Made by a program: the position numbers and the translations under genes
DNA from: Quercus robur
Taxonomy: Eukaryota; Streptophyta; Magnoliopsida; Fagales; Fagaceae
Reading direction: 5' to 3'
NCBI RefSeq assembly: GCF_932294415.1
Contig: NC_065541.1
Location: forward strand, 50,260,290-50,324,289
DNA: 64,000 nt
The notes under the pieces: model-generated
Database searches by the model: none
Seen by the model: the letters and a program-made list of their open reading frames with translations, nothing else
Told to the model about the DNA's origin: nothing
Part shown: positions 34,210 through 44,091 of the stretch, piece by piece
Layout of the letters: every line of letters begins with the position of its first letter
Numbering within the stretch: the first letter of the stretch is position 1

Positions 34210-36135
34210 AGGGTTGCTTTATATATACACCCATCCTTTTATTTTTCTCTCACATCACGCTTCCCATATCCGGAGCTCTCCTTTCTTGGCATAACATGTT
34301 GAAAACGAGGGTTGGGAAGAAAGAACTTTCTCCGCCACAGAAGCGCCGTGTCCTCATGAGGCTTATAACAGTAAGGCAGGGGCACGGGAAGCACAAGTTC
34401 AGGAGAGTACTCCATCTCCATCGAGGGGGAACGGCGTCTCTTCCTCTTTTAGTCAAAATCCGAAGCAGGCTCTGTTCATGCCGGCACTCTGGTATGTCAG
34501 AAGAAAGATTCTCCGCCATCAGCGCCTCTGCTTAGCAGCAGGCGAATATTTAGAGAAAGCCCCTCAGTTTCCCACTCCCTGCACCTTTCCTTCAACGGTG
34601 CCAGGCTCAAGTTGGGTTTCTTTGGCTGCCTGAGTTATGGGCATGTAGGAGCGCGGGGGAAGAATAAGGTCTCGGAGCTGTAGCCAACCTTTCCTCCGAC
34701 ATACCTCCTCGGCTTTCTCCAGCTTTCTTGTATTTTTCTTTTTCTTGCTTATGTAGTAAGCTTTGACGTATGCTGATTCCAGCTTTTCATTGTACACTGT
34801 ACTATTTCTTCGTTGTAATAAAAATGGAAATTGATTTACATGTTTTAAGCGTTGATCTACTGGGCAATACAACTTTGTGAACGAATGTGCTCTATGTATG
34901 TGTTGCTTTGAGAATATTTAGAGCTAAATAGCCTGAAACGTAATCTAACTCACTCCAACTTATCCAATACTATCAGGCAATATATCGATAATTTGTAATA
35001 AATCAAACTTAGTAAACTGACCGGGGTAGCAGTTGACTACTCTTGTGATAAACGCGCAAATGTCGCCCAAGAATGATGACCTCCTCACAATCCATCCGAT
35101 CTATCGAACGGGAAGTAGGGTACTCCGATCGTGCTTTTGTGTATCTGGTTTTTCATTTGCGTATTTGGTTTCCCCATAGGTTTGAGTCCGAAGACTATGC
35201 AATGCCTCGGTTCTGTCCATTACTTGTAAGATTTCTTTTTTGTACTTGGTTTCCCCATAGGCTTGGGTCCGGGGACCATGCAAGGCCTTGGTTCTGTCCA
35301 TTACTTGTAAGATCTCTTTTTTGTACTTGGTTTCCCCATAGGCTTGGGTCCGGGGACCATGCAAGGCCTTGGTTCTGTCCATTACTTGTAGGATTTCTTC
35401 TTTGTACTTGGTTTCCCCATAGGCTTGGGTCCGAGGACCATGCAAGGCCTTGGTTCTGTCCATTACTTGTAAGATCTCTTTTTTGTACTTGGTTTCCCCA
35501 TAGGCTTGGGTCCGAGGACCATGCAAGGCCTTGGTTCTGTCCATTACTTGTAAGATCTCTTTCTTGTACTTGGTTTCCCCATAGGCTTGGGTCCGAGGAC
35601 CATGCAAGGCCTTGGTTCTGTCCATTACTTGTAAGATCTCTTTTTTGTACTTGGTTTCCCCATAGGCTTGGGTCCGAGGATCATGCAAGGCCTTGGTTCT
35701 GTCCATTACTTGTAAGATCTCTTTTTTGTACTTGGTTTCCCCATAGGCTTGGGTCCGAGGACCATGCAAGGCCTTGGTTCTGTCCATTACTTGTAAGATC
35801 TCTTTTTTGTACTTGGTTTCCCCATAGGCTTGGGTCCGAGGACCATGCAAGGCCTTGGTTCTGTCCATTGCTTGTAAGATCTCTTTTTTGTACTTGGTTT
35901 CCCCATAGGCTTGGGTCCGAGGACCATGCAAGGCCTTGGTTCTGTCCATTACTTGTAAGATCTCTTTCTTGTACTTGGTTTCCCCATAGGCTTGGGTCCG
36001 AGGACCATGCAAGGCCTTGGTTCTGTCCATTACTTGTAAGATCTCTTTCTTGTACTTGGTTTCCCCATAGGCTTGGGTCCGAGAACCATGCAAGGCCTTG
36101 GTTCTGTCCATTACTTGTAAGATATATATATTTTT
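34210..36135 (+). other. Internal module 2: antisense TATA, leader, poly(A) signal, 81-bp repeats
   Basis: A second, diverged copy of module 1: TTTATATATAC near 34216, a leader with AGAAGCGCCGTGTCC and AAAATCCGAAGCAGG (34296-34535), a 3' end with GTAATAAAAATGG near 34815, then an 81-bp tandem array (35130-36125). The gap and order match module 1, so the internal region seems to have arisen by duplication of a unit of about 2 kb. Confidence 0.5.
35130..36125 (+). repeat. 81-bp tandem array (array 2), open on both strands
   Basis: About 12 nearly identical units of 81 bp with GGTTTCCCCATAGGCTTGGG, TCCGAGGACCATGCAAGGCC and TTGGTTCTGTCCATTACTTG. Because 81 is 27 codons and the unit has no stop in one frame on each strand, long frames appear: 355 codons on plus (35073-36140) and 336 codons on minus (35101-36111, unit starting MDRTKALHGPRTQAYGETKY). 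Neither resembles a known protein. Units are more alike here than in array 1, so this array grew or was homogenised more recently. Confidence 0.95.
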
Positions 36136-36217
36136 TTTAAAGTAGTCTTTTCTCTATACTGATTTATTTTTCGAAGGTCGGCCCCTAGGCCAGGGAGGGA
36201 GGAGTTGGCTCGAGGCC

Positions 36218-36310
36218 GTAAGCCCCTAGAGCTGTCCGCTCCGTTGGCAGTGCAAGGCGTAGCCCCTAGAGCTGTCCGCCCCGTTGGCAGTGCAAGGCGT
36301 AGCCCCTAGA
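36218..36310. repeat. 40-bp tandem repeat
   Basis: About 2.3 copies of a 40-bp unit with AGCCCCTAGAGCTGTCCGC and TTGGCAGTGCAAGGCGT, between array 2 and the primer-binding site of the U5-U5 element. Confidence 0.85.
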
Positions 36311-36424
36311 CGAAGCTTATGGCGGAGCAACTACTACACGTCGCCGGAGATGAGAGAAACTCGTGAATCTCTGTTTGCGAGAGGGCTGACTCATGTGCCA
36401 CTCGTGCCAACGCGCAAGCCTTTC

Positions 36425-36441
36425 CCACGGACGGCGCCAAT
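36425..36441 (-). promoter_or_regulatory. Primer-binding site of the U5-U5 element
   Basis: On the minus strand TTGGCGCCGTCCGTGGG follows directly after the U5 end CCCTACA. It shares the TTGGCGCC core with the site at 6901, which sets the direction of the element. Confidence 0.7.
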
Positions 36442-36709
36442 TGTAGGGACACAAAATCTTTAACGGCCCAAAAACGATGTTGGGCTCGCACACGGAAAGT
36501 CCCTCACAATAATATTTGTAGAGAGTGGGCCTGAATATCCAGCCTAAAGCTCTTTCTCATATTGGTTCACCTATAGTCCGGCCCGAAGTGTCGCCCTGTG
36601 ATCCAACGCTGGCCTTTCAAGCCCACTCTCTACAAATATTATTGTGAGGGACTTTCCGTGTGCGAGCCCAACATCGTTTTTGGGCCGTTAAAGATTTTGT
36701 GTCCCTACA
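36442..36709. repeat. Hairpin of two U5 copies at the upstream end
   Basis: 36442-36530 equals 31132-31220 in direct orientation (89 bp, no difference seen). 36527-36709 equals the reverse complement of 31132-31314 (183 bp, no difference seen). The two overlap by GGGC, which is present at both junction points, so a 4-bp microhomology joins them. Confidence 0.9.
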
Positions 36710-36845
36710 AGTTGCATAAAACATTATTAGTAGGGAAAGACATCTTGTGCATCTCCAATAGGACCAGTACGAATAGGAAAGTGTGCATTCTCCCCTTTGT
36801 TTTCCATGAGTTTAAGGCAAGCTACCTAACCCTAAAAGATTAAGC

Positions 36846-37046
36846 GTCTATTTGGATATTGCTTATTGCTGAAAATTAAAAACACTGTAGCAAAATAATT
36901 TTTAAATGTGTGAATAGTGTTGTGAGACCCACTTTTAATGAATTTTTTTTTAAAAAGTACTTGTGGGTCCCATGAATAGTGCACGGGACCCATTGAGTTG
37001 GACGCAAATGCAGCTGAAAAATCATTTCAGCTCTATCCAAACATTC
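36846..37046 (+). mobile_element. MITE, family with CTGTTTGGATA-type ends (copy 1)
   Basis: About 200 bp starting GTCTATTTGGATATTGC and ending CTATCCAAACATTC, with internal ACACTGTAGCAAAATAA and GTGGGTCCCATGAATAGTGC. Two more copies lie at 43418-43684 (inverted) and 44463-44731. The superfamily is not determined. Confidence 0.65.
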
Positions 37047-37120
37047 ACTATTTTGTTCTTAGGCATCACACGAAGAGCTTAATTTGAACTTTTTGTGCTT
37101 TCCTTTATTTCTTTTATGCA

Positions 37121-38173
37121 ACCATCTATGTTGTCTTCCTTTCCAGTTGTTTGCATACAAGAACCTGGATTTCAAACCAGACAGGTTAGTGTCAATTTGT
37201 TATTCGGACTCAATTCACCAAAAACTTAGTTCCAATTACATAATTGCTATCATTTGGAAGAATTTTTAAGAAAATATTTTTCAACATGGGTCATCAACAA
37301 AATTTCAGGAAAACTCTAGAAATAATTAACTTCATTTAGAGGGAACAAAGGAGAAGGACCCTGATTAATAACAAAGTTTGAGTAAGATATTCTACACAAT
37401 TACTTGCAATAGGTAATAGGAAATGAAAAGAACTGAAGGGGATGGAGAGACATCCACAAACAAATATTTACGTTAGTCACATAATATTTAGTGAGTTTGA
37501 ACCTCTTTTACCCCGTACCAAATGCCACATTAGTGAGTTTGAACCTCTTTTCTGATGGTAAGAGAGCAAACTAGGATCTAAGTAACCATACACTTCGTCA
37601 TGATCAGTTAAGAGTAAATGTGGTATGTTATGATGATTTTGAGCATCTCAGGAGTTCTCATATTGCAGCCTACAGCAGGAAAACTTGTCAATAGTTGTGC
37701 ATGCTAAGCAAGGTAGTTTGTGATCAAATGAAATTTGCCACTCGGGGTTTCAGGGCAAAAACCACAAGGATTGTATGCATCTACAGAAGCTTCATGATAG
37801 CAAGCTTTAGGTCTATTTGGTTGGAGGGATGGAAAAGTGAAAGGACAGAAAATGGTGGGAGAATGGAAAAGTGGGAGGATAGAAAAGATTTTAATTTATC
37901 TCATTTTTGTTTGGTTGGGAGTGGAAAAGTGGAGGGATGGAAAAAGTGAGTTTGTATAAATTTACTTATACACCCTTGTTAAAAAATGATGGCCAATTAA
38001 AACAAAAAAGTGACAAACAACCAAAAAAAGAAGAAGCAATCACCCAATTTATTAAAAAATAAAAATCATGTCCCAAAAGAAAATCATGTCTAGTTAAACC
38101 AAAAAAAAAAAAAAAAAAAAACAAAACAACTATCACACCCACAACCTGGGAAATATATGATAAAAAAAAAGGG

Positions 38174-38231
<58 letters not shown>

Positions 38232-39480
38232 CAACGTGCCCACCCAACCCAAGAAATCAAAAAATAAAAAAAGAAAAAAAAGAAAAGAAAGAAAGAAAGG
38301 AAACATTCAGGAAAGAAAAGAAAAGAAAAAGGGGCAACGTGCCTAGCTCCCAAAAGAAAAAGAAAAAAAGAAAAAAAAAGAGGAGCTGAACATGAACATT
38401 TTTGTCCATTAAGTAGCCTCATTTTATCCCTTTAGTTTTCTCTCCATTTTGGAGAGAAAACTTTTTGGTGAGACTGGAGAGAAAACATCCAAGCCGCACA
38501 ATTTATTTTCCTCCCTCTCCACCTAACCAAACATACAGGCTTTTTATGAATGTTCAAATTGACAGCAAACCCAAAAAGTGATTGAAACAAAGGTTATGGC
38601 CATTCAAAAAACCTTTCTACATATTTCTCAACAAGAATGATTCCTTTGGTCACAAAAATTGACTCTAACCAAATCAAACACCTCCCAACAAGAGCACTTC
38701 AATACTAATAATAGACTCATAGATATGTCGTAAAACCACACTTCAATGGCTGATTCATGATTAAAGAAACCAGAACAAAATCAGAGAGAGATGAAAAATA
38801 GGAAGCTAAAATCTCAATTCTCATGAATGAGCCACAAATAGGGTCCCCTAACTAATCTGAGCCTTGGCAATCCCTTAACATGAAAAGGTAGCCAATCACA
38901 GCATCCAAATCTGAGAGTGTAGGTGCTGCACCATTTGATGGAAGATACAAGGAGTGCCATCATTAGTTTGATTAATAAGAATAATTTCATTATCCAATAT
39001 TTAGACACAAAACATCCCATATTGATATCATAATATCACCAAAAACTGGTCCTTACCCTATCTCAGTAATTCGGCAAAATAGTTTAGAAGAGATTGTCAG
39101 CTCCTACAAAAGATACGTTCAACCTACAGTGCAATTCCTTACCCTATCTCAGTAATTAGGCAAAACAATTTAGAAAAGATTGTCAGCTCCTACAAAAGAT
39201 ACATTCAACCTACAGTGCAAATGATACAGATTCCTTATCTTTCTTATTGAACTCCATAACAGTCGAATTACAGATAAAACAAGTAAAAGAAATGGTCTTA
39301 AACCCAGCTCCAAATGCCAAGTCAAACAATTCTTGTTGCATCCGCACCTTTCCTCCCAGTTTTTGAGTCATCATAAGCATATCAAGTAGGGATTTGCCCC
39401 ATGCAAAAGTAGTAATCTCTGGGAAAATTGGAAGAATTTGCTCCACAACGATTACCTTTCCATCTTTTGGAAGAGAATTG
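37121..39480. repeat. Right copy of segmental duplication, part A'
   Basis: Colinear with 1-1530. It ends abruptly at 39480 within the OMT last exon, where sequence homologous to 17776 onwards takes over. Confidence 0.85.
37810..38540. mobile_element. Foldback MITE with (GA)n in its centre
   Basis: Present here and absent from the matching point in the left copy (near 653), so its limits are set by the comparison. Ends are inverted: GGTCTATTTGGTTGG on the left and, reverse-complemented, GCCTGTATGTTTGGTTAGG on the right. A (GA)n run of about 55 bp lies at 38177-38231, among poly-A and AAAG repeats. There is no coding sequence. Confidence 0.7.
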
Positions 39481-40641
39481 TAGCACTACTCTAGCCTATC
39501 CTGAAATACTAACCTACAGTTGAACCCTTGTTTCAATACCTAATTGGACTTAATCTTCCAGTAGCCTTCTTTCCCTTAATGCACAAATCTCCAATCTATG
39601 ACTAGCCCTTTTGCACGGATCCTAGTACGTGACTAACTCCAGCAACTTGAATGGATGTTATTGGTTGCAAAGTTCTTCACTTCATCAACAATAAAAATCA
39701 AGAAGTACTTGGTTACAAAACCCTATGGTAGTAGCTTCTTGGTCTCTGTATCCGTGTGTGATGGCTCTTAAAATAAGCCTTATATATCTCTAGGGTTATA
39801 AGAAAAGAAACCCTAAACAAATACATAAGCTTGAGCCGAATTTCAGATCTGAAAATCTAAAAATCAGAATTCTCAATAGATCGAGCTTCTATCAAGGCAT
39901 CTGTTGAGCTTCTCATTTAATCTTAATAGCAGTATCTATCGAGCTATCTGTCGAGACTTAATGAAATAGTTTTTCTTCACTTGTTTCTTGGATCAATTTT
40001 CATGCCTTAAATACAAACACTTGATATGCTTGAACAACATATTCTTGATGTATTAAACTTAACTTAGATCTACCAAATTATAAATAAAGTGCATTTTTTC
40101 AAAGGATTTGCTAATTACATAAAATATGACCCAAACATAGAGCAATTTAGAGCAAGGTAATGTATATGAAGCAAATCATGAATAAAAATAGGAAAAAAGA
40201 CATGACACACCAACTAGCCAAGGAAGACCTTGTCTTGAAGCAAGGCCATGAAGGGACCTAATGAAACGCCATCTTCATTAGGCACAAAGTGTTTATTCAT
40301 AGGAGTAAGACTGTAGAGCATCTGAAAAGACCCAAAGTTCCCATCGTTCGCACCCACAATGCAACCAAGCACAGAGTCGCTGACCAGCAGCTTGAGAATG
40401 CGGTATGGCTGCATCGGGGTTCTTGGTGGGCATTTGAGCTACAATTTGTGAAGGAGAGAGCTTGGCTCTAGGACGCGCTTTGGCTAAGATATCAAAAACC
40501 CCAAGCTCAATGGCCTTAAGGCCATGGGCAACACAATGGATGTCACCAGCTGCGTGCATGGCATGGGAGAAACTCTCTTCTTCTTCTATTTTTTTGATCA
40601 CCATCAAGAATGCTTTAGTGGGATTCTTTGGGAGAGGCCAT
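39210..40641 (-). pseudogene. OMT3, chimeric COMT-like pseudogene (exon 1 fused to last exon)
   Basis: Exon 1 at 40641-40211 resembles OMT2 exon 1 (MASPKESH, then a stop codon; further frame errors follow). The last exon at 39480-39210 resembles OMT1 exon 4 ([17 protein letters not shown] to the same C-terminus, [12 protein letters not shown]). Between them only LTR-like intron sequence remains (39483-40140); exons 2 and 3 are gone. The join at 39480/39483 puts the middle of an exon against intron 1 of another copy, as an unequal exchange or deletion would. It carries GGKVR, like OMT1, so that change predates the duplication. Confidence 0.85.
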
Positions 40642-41646
40642 TAAATAAAATTTGAATTGATTTGAACCTCTTTTGTTCACAAACTAGAACTTTTGTTTAT
40701 TGGATTTATAGAGATTTAGGGGCTGTTTGGTAGTGTAACTAGAATAACAGTTTTTAGTGTTTAAACAACATTATACGTATTTTCACAAACTTTTTCACCT
40801 ACAAGTATTTCTAAAAAATACAAACAACATTACTAGAACATCATTACCAAACGGGCCTTGAATGATTTAAGGATAAGAAGGTTGGATGCATTGGGTCCAG
40901 CTTACACTTTGACTTAGCTCATTAAATGAGCTTGTTGGACAAGCTGCTGAGAAGTCAACAAGTTTAAAGGAGCTTCCTTAAGAAGCTTGCCAAAAAGGAA
41001 GAATTGAAGTCATCTTTTTCTCAATATTACGTACAAAATCAAGGCAAGTTGGCTTGCATTTATTGTGAATTGATGACAAGCGTGTGGAAGGAAGAAAAGA
41101 AGATAAACATGAAGAAATAAAAAGAAAGGTCATTCGGCCATTTGGTGCAGAGAGAGTCCTAGAGTGTGAGGACATTGTAGTCTTGAAAAACTGCGTGAGT
41201 GAGTGCAAGCAAAAGAGGAGAAAAATATAGAGAGCAAGAGAAAATTGTGAGAGATAAACTGTGAGGAAAAGAGTAGTTAGCGAAAAGAGAAACAAAGTTT
41301 TTCTTTGCTCAAGTTGCATATCTAAATATTGTAATTTTTATTTAATATAGTGAAATTATTCGGAGTTTGTCCTGTGATTTTTTCCTTTCCTTCAAGGAGA
41401 AATGGTTTTCTATGTAAATTATTGTGTTCTTGTGTGGTTGTGCTTCTATTGTGTCTGCTAAAATTTATTCCCACTTATATTATTATATAGTATTTTTCCC
41501 AACAATGAAAACTAATGCTACCATTTTTTTTGTTTTTTTTTGTTTCACACTTGTTCACCATCAATATGTATATATATAATTTTTGACATATTGCAACATC
41601 ATTGTTTTCAAATCACATTATTCCGTTGCTCTTTTAATTGTATCCA
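39483..41646. repeat. Right copy of segmental duplication, part B'
   Basis: Colinear with 17776-19384 and then 25103-25694. It lacks the 5.7-kb MULE-like element and carries a 140-bp element (40719-40858) absent from the left copy. TATA box of OMT3 at 40704-40710. Confidence 0.85.
40719..40858. mobile_element. Small Tourist-like MITE
   Basis: 140 bp with inverted ends GGGGCTGTTTGGTAGTG and (reverse-complemented) GGCCCGTTTGGTAATG. The left copy of the duplication has no such insert at about 19005. Flanks TTA and TTG could be a decayed 3-bp PIF/Harbinger target duplication. Confidence 0.55.
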
Positions 41647-41649
41647 CTT

Positions 41650-43415
41650 TGTTTATAATTATATAATACCTTGAAAATCTTCAAATAATGGGTTAAATAA
41701 TGAAAATAACAATATTTAAAATTCTAAGTTTTATTTCACTGTTTAAAATTTATATACTACTTTATTTGATAGTCTAAAATACCTGTAATATGTACTACTT
41801 TATCTGAAAAATTAATGGCTCATTTTTTTTTTTTTTTTTTTGGTTACTACTACAATATTATTTTAATTTGTTACTTTCTCTAGTACTTACTAATATGACC
41901 ACACGCAACTCTGAATCTATGAATTTTTTTATTAGTAAATTCTATTAAATAGGAATATACCGCTCATGATTTCAAGTACCCACTTGAAAATTTGATATCT
42001 AGAAACATTGTTGTAATCAAACCGTAGAAATTCCATCTTGATCACTAGATTTTCAGAATTATGAACTTGGATCTTTGATTGATGCTTTGAAAGAACTCAG
42101 TACAAACAAATTCTAGATGCAAAGGCACTGCTCTCCAAAGTTTGTAATCACATCCTATAAGGTTTCTTATATACCTAGGCTTTAATAGCACGAAACCCAA
42201 GAAATTTGGGTGGCGGACTAGGCTTGAAAACTAAATTCTGCCACAATTCTCGACATGTCGAAATTCTATCTAAATTGGTTGTTATGCATTAAAACTCTTT
42301 TATTATAGTTTGCCAACCTAGTCCTATGGACTAAACAATTCTATACAATGGGAGAAATATAGGATAATCATCTAACCATAAATGCTCCCAACCCGGAGAT
42401 ACTGCCTTGGTGTTTAAAATCCTTGTATCCTAGTTGCATGCTATAGTGGTAGATGAAAAGACCTATTCTCTCTAAATATCAAAATAATTAGAAATAATGT
42501 GATACAATATATAGAATCTACCTATTCTCTCAAAATTTTTTTCACTAGAAAAAATCACCTCATAATTTTAAGTTGAAAAGGTAAAGTTTTTTGGCATAAA
42601 GACAAATCGTATGTTTGGCAACTATATATATATATTCCAATTTTCTGTTTTCTAAAACTATTTTGTATTTTCTAGATGAAAAAACTTGTTTGGTAACTCA
42701 AAAAAAAAAAAAAAAAAAGTTTTCAAATCTCAAATTTTCAACGGGAGTTGAGAAAAGCAAGTATTTTGCTTATTTTCAATTTCCTTCACAAATTAAGTTT
42801 TGAGAACAATTTTTGTTTTCTGTTTATTTTGGGTTGCCAAGCAAGTTTTATAGTCTCAAAAATAGAAAATTGTTTTAGAAATAGAAAATAAGAGGAAAAA
42901 ACAGTTACAAATATACAATGACATGATTTAGCTAGAAAATACGGAAAAACCAATTACACTTAACGAAGTCTAGGCTTCGAATCGTGGCAGGAAAAAAAAA
43001 AAAGAAATCAAAAGCACAATAACAAAATCCAAAACTTGTGGCCAAACCCAAACCCACCACTCTCTCCCTCCCTGCTCCACTTCCTCTCGTCATCCATGAA
43101 ATCCTCTTTGGTTCATGGCAAACTTCAGCATCAGTTACCAGTGATATATGAAGAAATGACCCAAGCCTAGAGTTAAATGAGATTTCATGTTCAGCTTTTG
43201 GTCTCATGTTTGAAAGATACAATGCCTATTTGTTTAGCTAGCTTGTTTTAGTTTGGCAGCAAATGCATGTACATGATGTTCTGGCATGGGATTATTTAAA
43301 CACGTACATCTATTTGCTTTTTATTAGTAAATTTATAAATTAGCCTAAAGAACAGTTCATCACTTATGTCAAACAATATAATTTGGGTTAAATAATTTAT
43401 GATCTAAATAAAAAC
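41650..43415. other. Intergenic stretch with low-complexity and old repeat traces
   Basis: AT-rich. A poly-T run lies at 41824-41841. Sequence at 42000-42300 has the look of a decayed LTR (CCTAGGCTTTAATAGCACG, TCGACATGTCGAAATTC) without clear ends. 42610-42860 has TTTGGCAACT/AGTTGCCAA-like inverted bits around a poly-A run, perhaps a decayed MITE. No gene is seen. Confidence 0.45.
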
Positions 43416-43417
43416 TA

Positions 43418-43684
43418 AGTGCTCGTTTGGATAGCACTTATTAGTGCTGCGTCTGTGTTTCCTCAGTTTTTTTTTTTTTTTCCTTTTCAGCCACAATGGT
43501 TGACCCGTTCTTCTGTGAACAGTGCATTTGTACACTGTTCACAGGTCCCACAAACTCCACTTTTTATCAACTTTTTCATTAAAAATGAGTCCTACAGCAC
43601 TATTCACACATTTAAAAATTATTTTGCTACAGTGTTTTCAGTTTTCAGTTTCAGCAAAATAAGTTCTATCTAAACAGACTCTAA
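43418..43684 (-). mobile_element. MITE, family with CTGTTTGGATA-type ends (copy 2)
   Basis: Inverted relative to copies at 36846 and 44463: left end GCTCGTTTGGATAGC, right end CTATCTAAACAGACTC, with TTTTGCTACAGTGTTTTC inside. Flanks contain CTAAGT on both sides. Confidence 0.65.
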
Positions 43685-43750
43685 GTCTCATCATTTACGT
43701 CTTTGAGTAAGGAATGTAGATGTCATGACAACTTTGGCACTGGTTGCTCC
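43683..43750 (-). repeat. Inverted fragment of OMT intron 1
   Basis: Its reverse complement (AGTGCCAAAGTTGTC, ATGACATCTACATT, CTCAAAGACGTAAATGATG) matches 17418-17493 in OMT2 intron 1 and, in pieces, 46020-46040 and 47130-47180 in OMT4 intron 1, but in the opposite direction. It lies just downstream of OMT4. From 43750 to 44090 I see nothing further. Confidence 0.6.
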
Positions 43751-44091
43751 TTTAGACGGGTCAGTAGGAGTGCTAACAGAGCTGCTCACTCACTAGCTGT
43801 TTGATCTCTTCAAAAATTGGTTTTTGGGTCTGTTAAAGTCAGTTTTGGGCCTTTTGGCCCCCTGATTTTTGTAGATTGTATCACAGAAATATGCTTCCAG
43901 AAGTACAACTTTGATTTTTCATGCCTTCAGCAGGTGCAAAATTTAGGCATTTCTAGATGCTAGGATTTCATTTTACGGCTGAACATGAAAAACTAACAAC
44001 TTGAACTTAGAAATTTTGGATCAAATTTTTTTGATGTGAGCATCTTTATTTTAAGGTTCAGAGAAATGAAGGATAATATTACAAGCAAATC

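Larger units (their letters stand above)
31132..36709 (-). mobile_element. Non-coding gypsy-type (Tat-like) LTR element with U5 at both ends
   Basis: A 5578-bp fossil flanked by a perfect 5-bp target duplication AGTTG (31127-31131 and 36710-36714). On the minus strand it has a primer-binding site TTGGCGCCGTCCGTGGG near 36441, an internal region of about 4.5 kb without gag or pol, a polypurine tract near 31892-31905, and a 760-bp LTR at 31132-31891. The upstream end holds no ordinary LTR but a hairpin: 89 bp of U5 (36442-36530) and then 183 bp of U5 in the opposite direction (36527-36709). Both outer ends are therefore U5 ends. The copies of U5 are identical as far as I can compare (about 180 bp), so the insertion is young. 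The family resemblance is to the LTR at 63511. Confidence 0.85.

Noticed and set aside
33400-36125. CRISPR-like array
   Set aside because: Units of 78-81 bp repeat throughout with no unique spacers, in a plant retroelement. It is a plain tandem array.
35073-36140. A 355-codon and an opposite 336-codon open frame as new repeat proteins
   Set aside because: Both exist only because an 81-bp tandem unit lacks stops. No domain, no separate start or regulatory context, and both strands cannot be the reason for conservation. Kept as a finding only.
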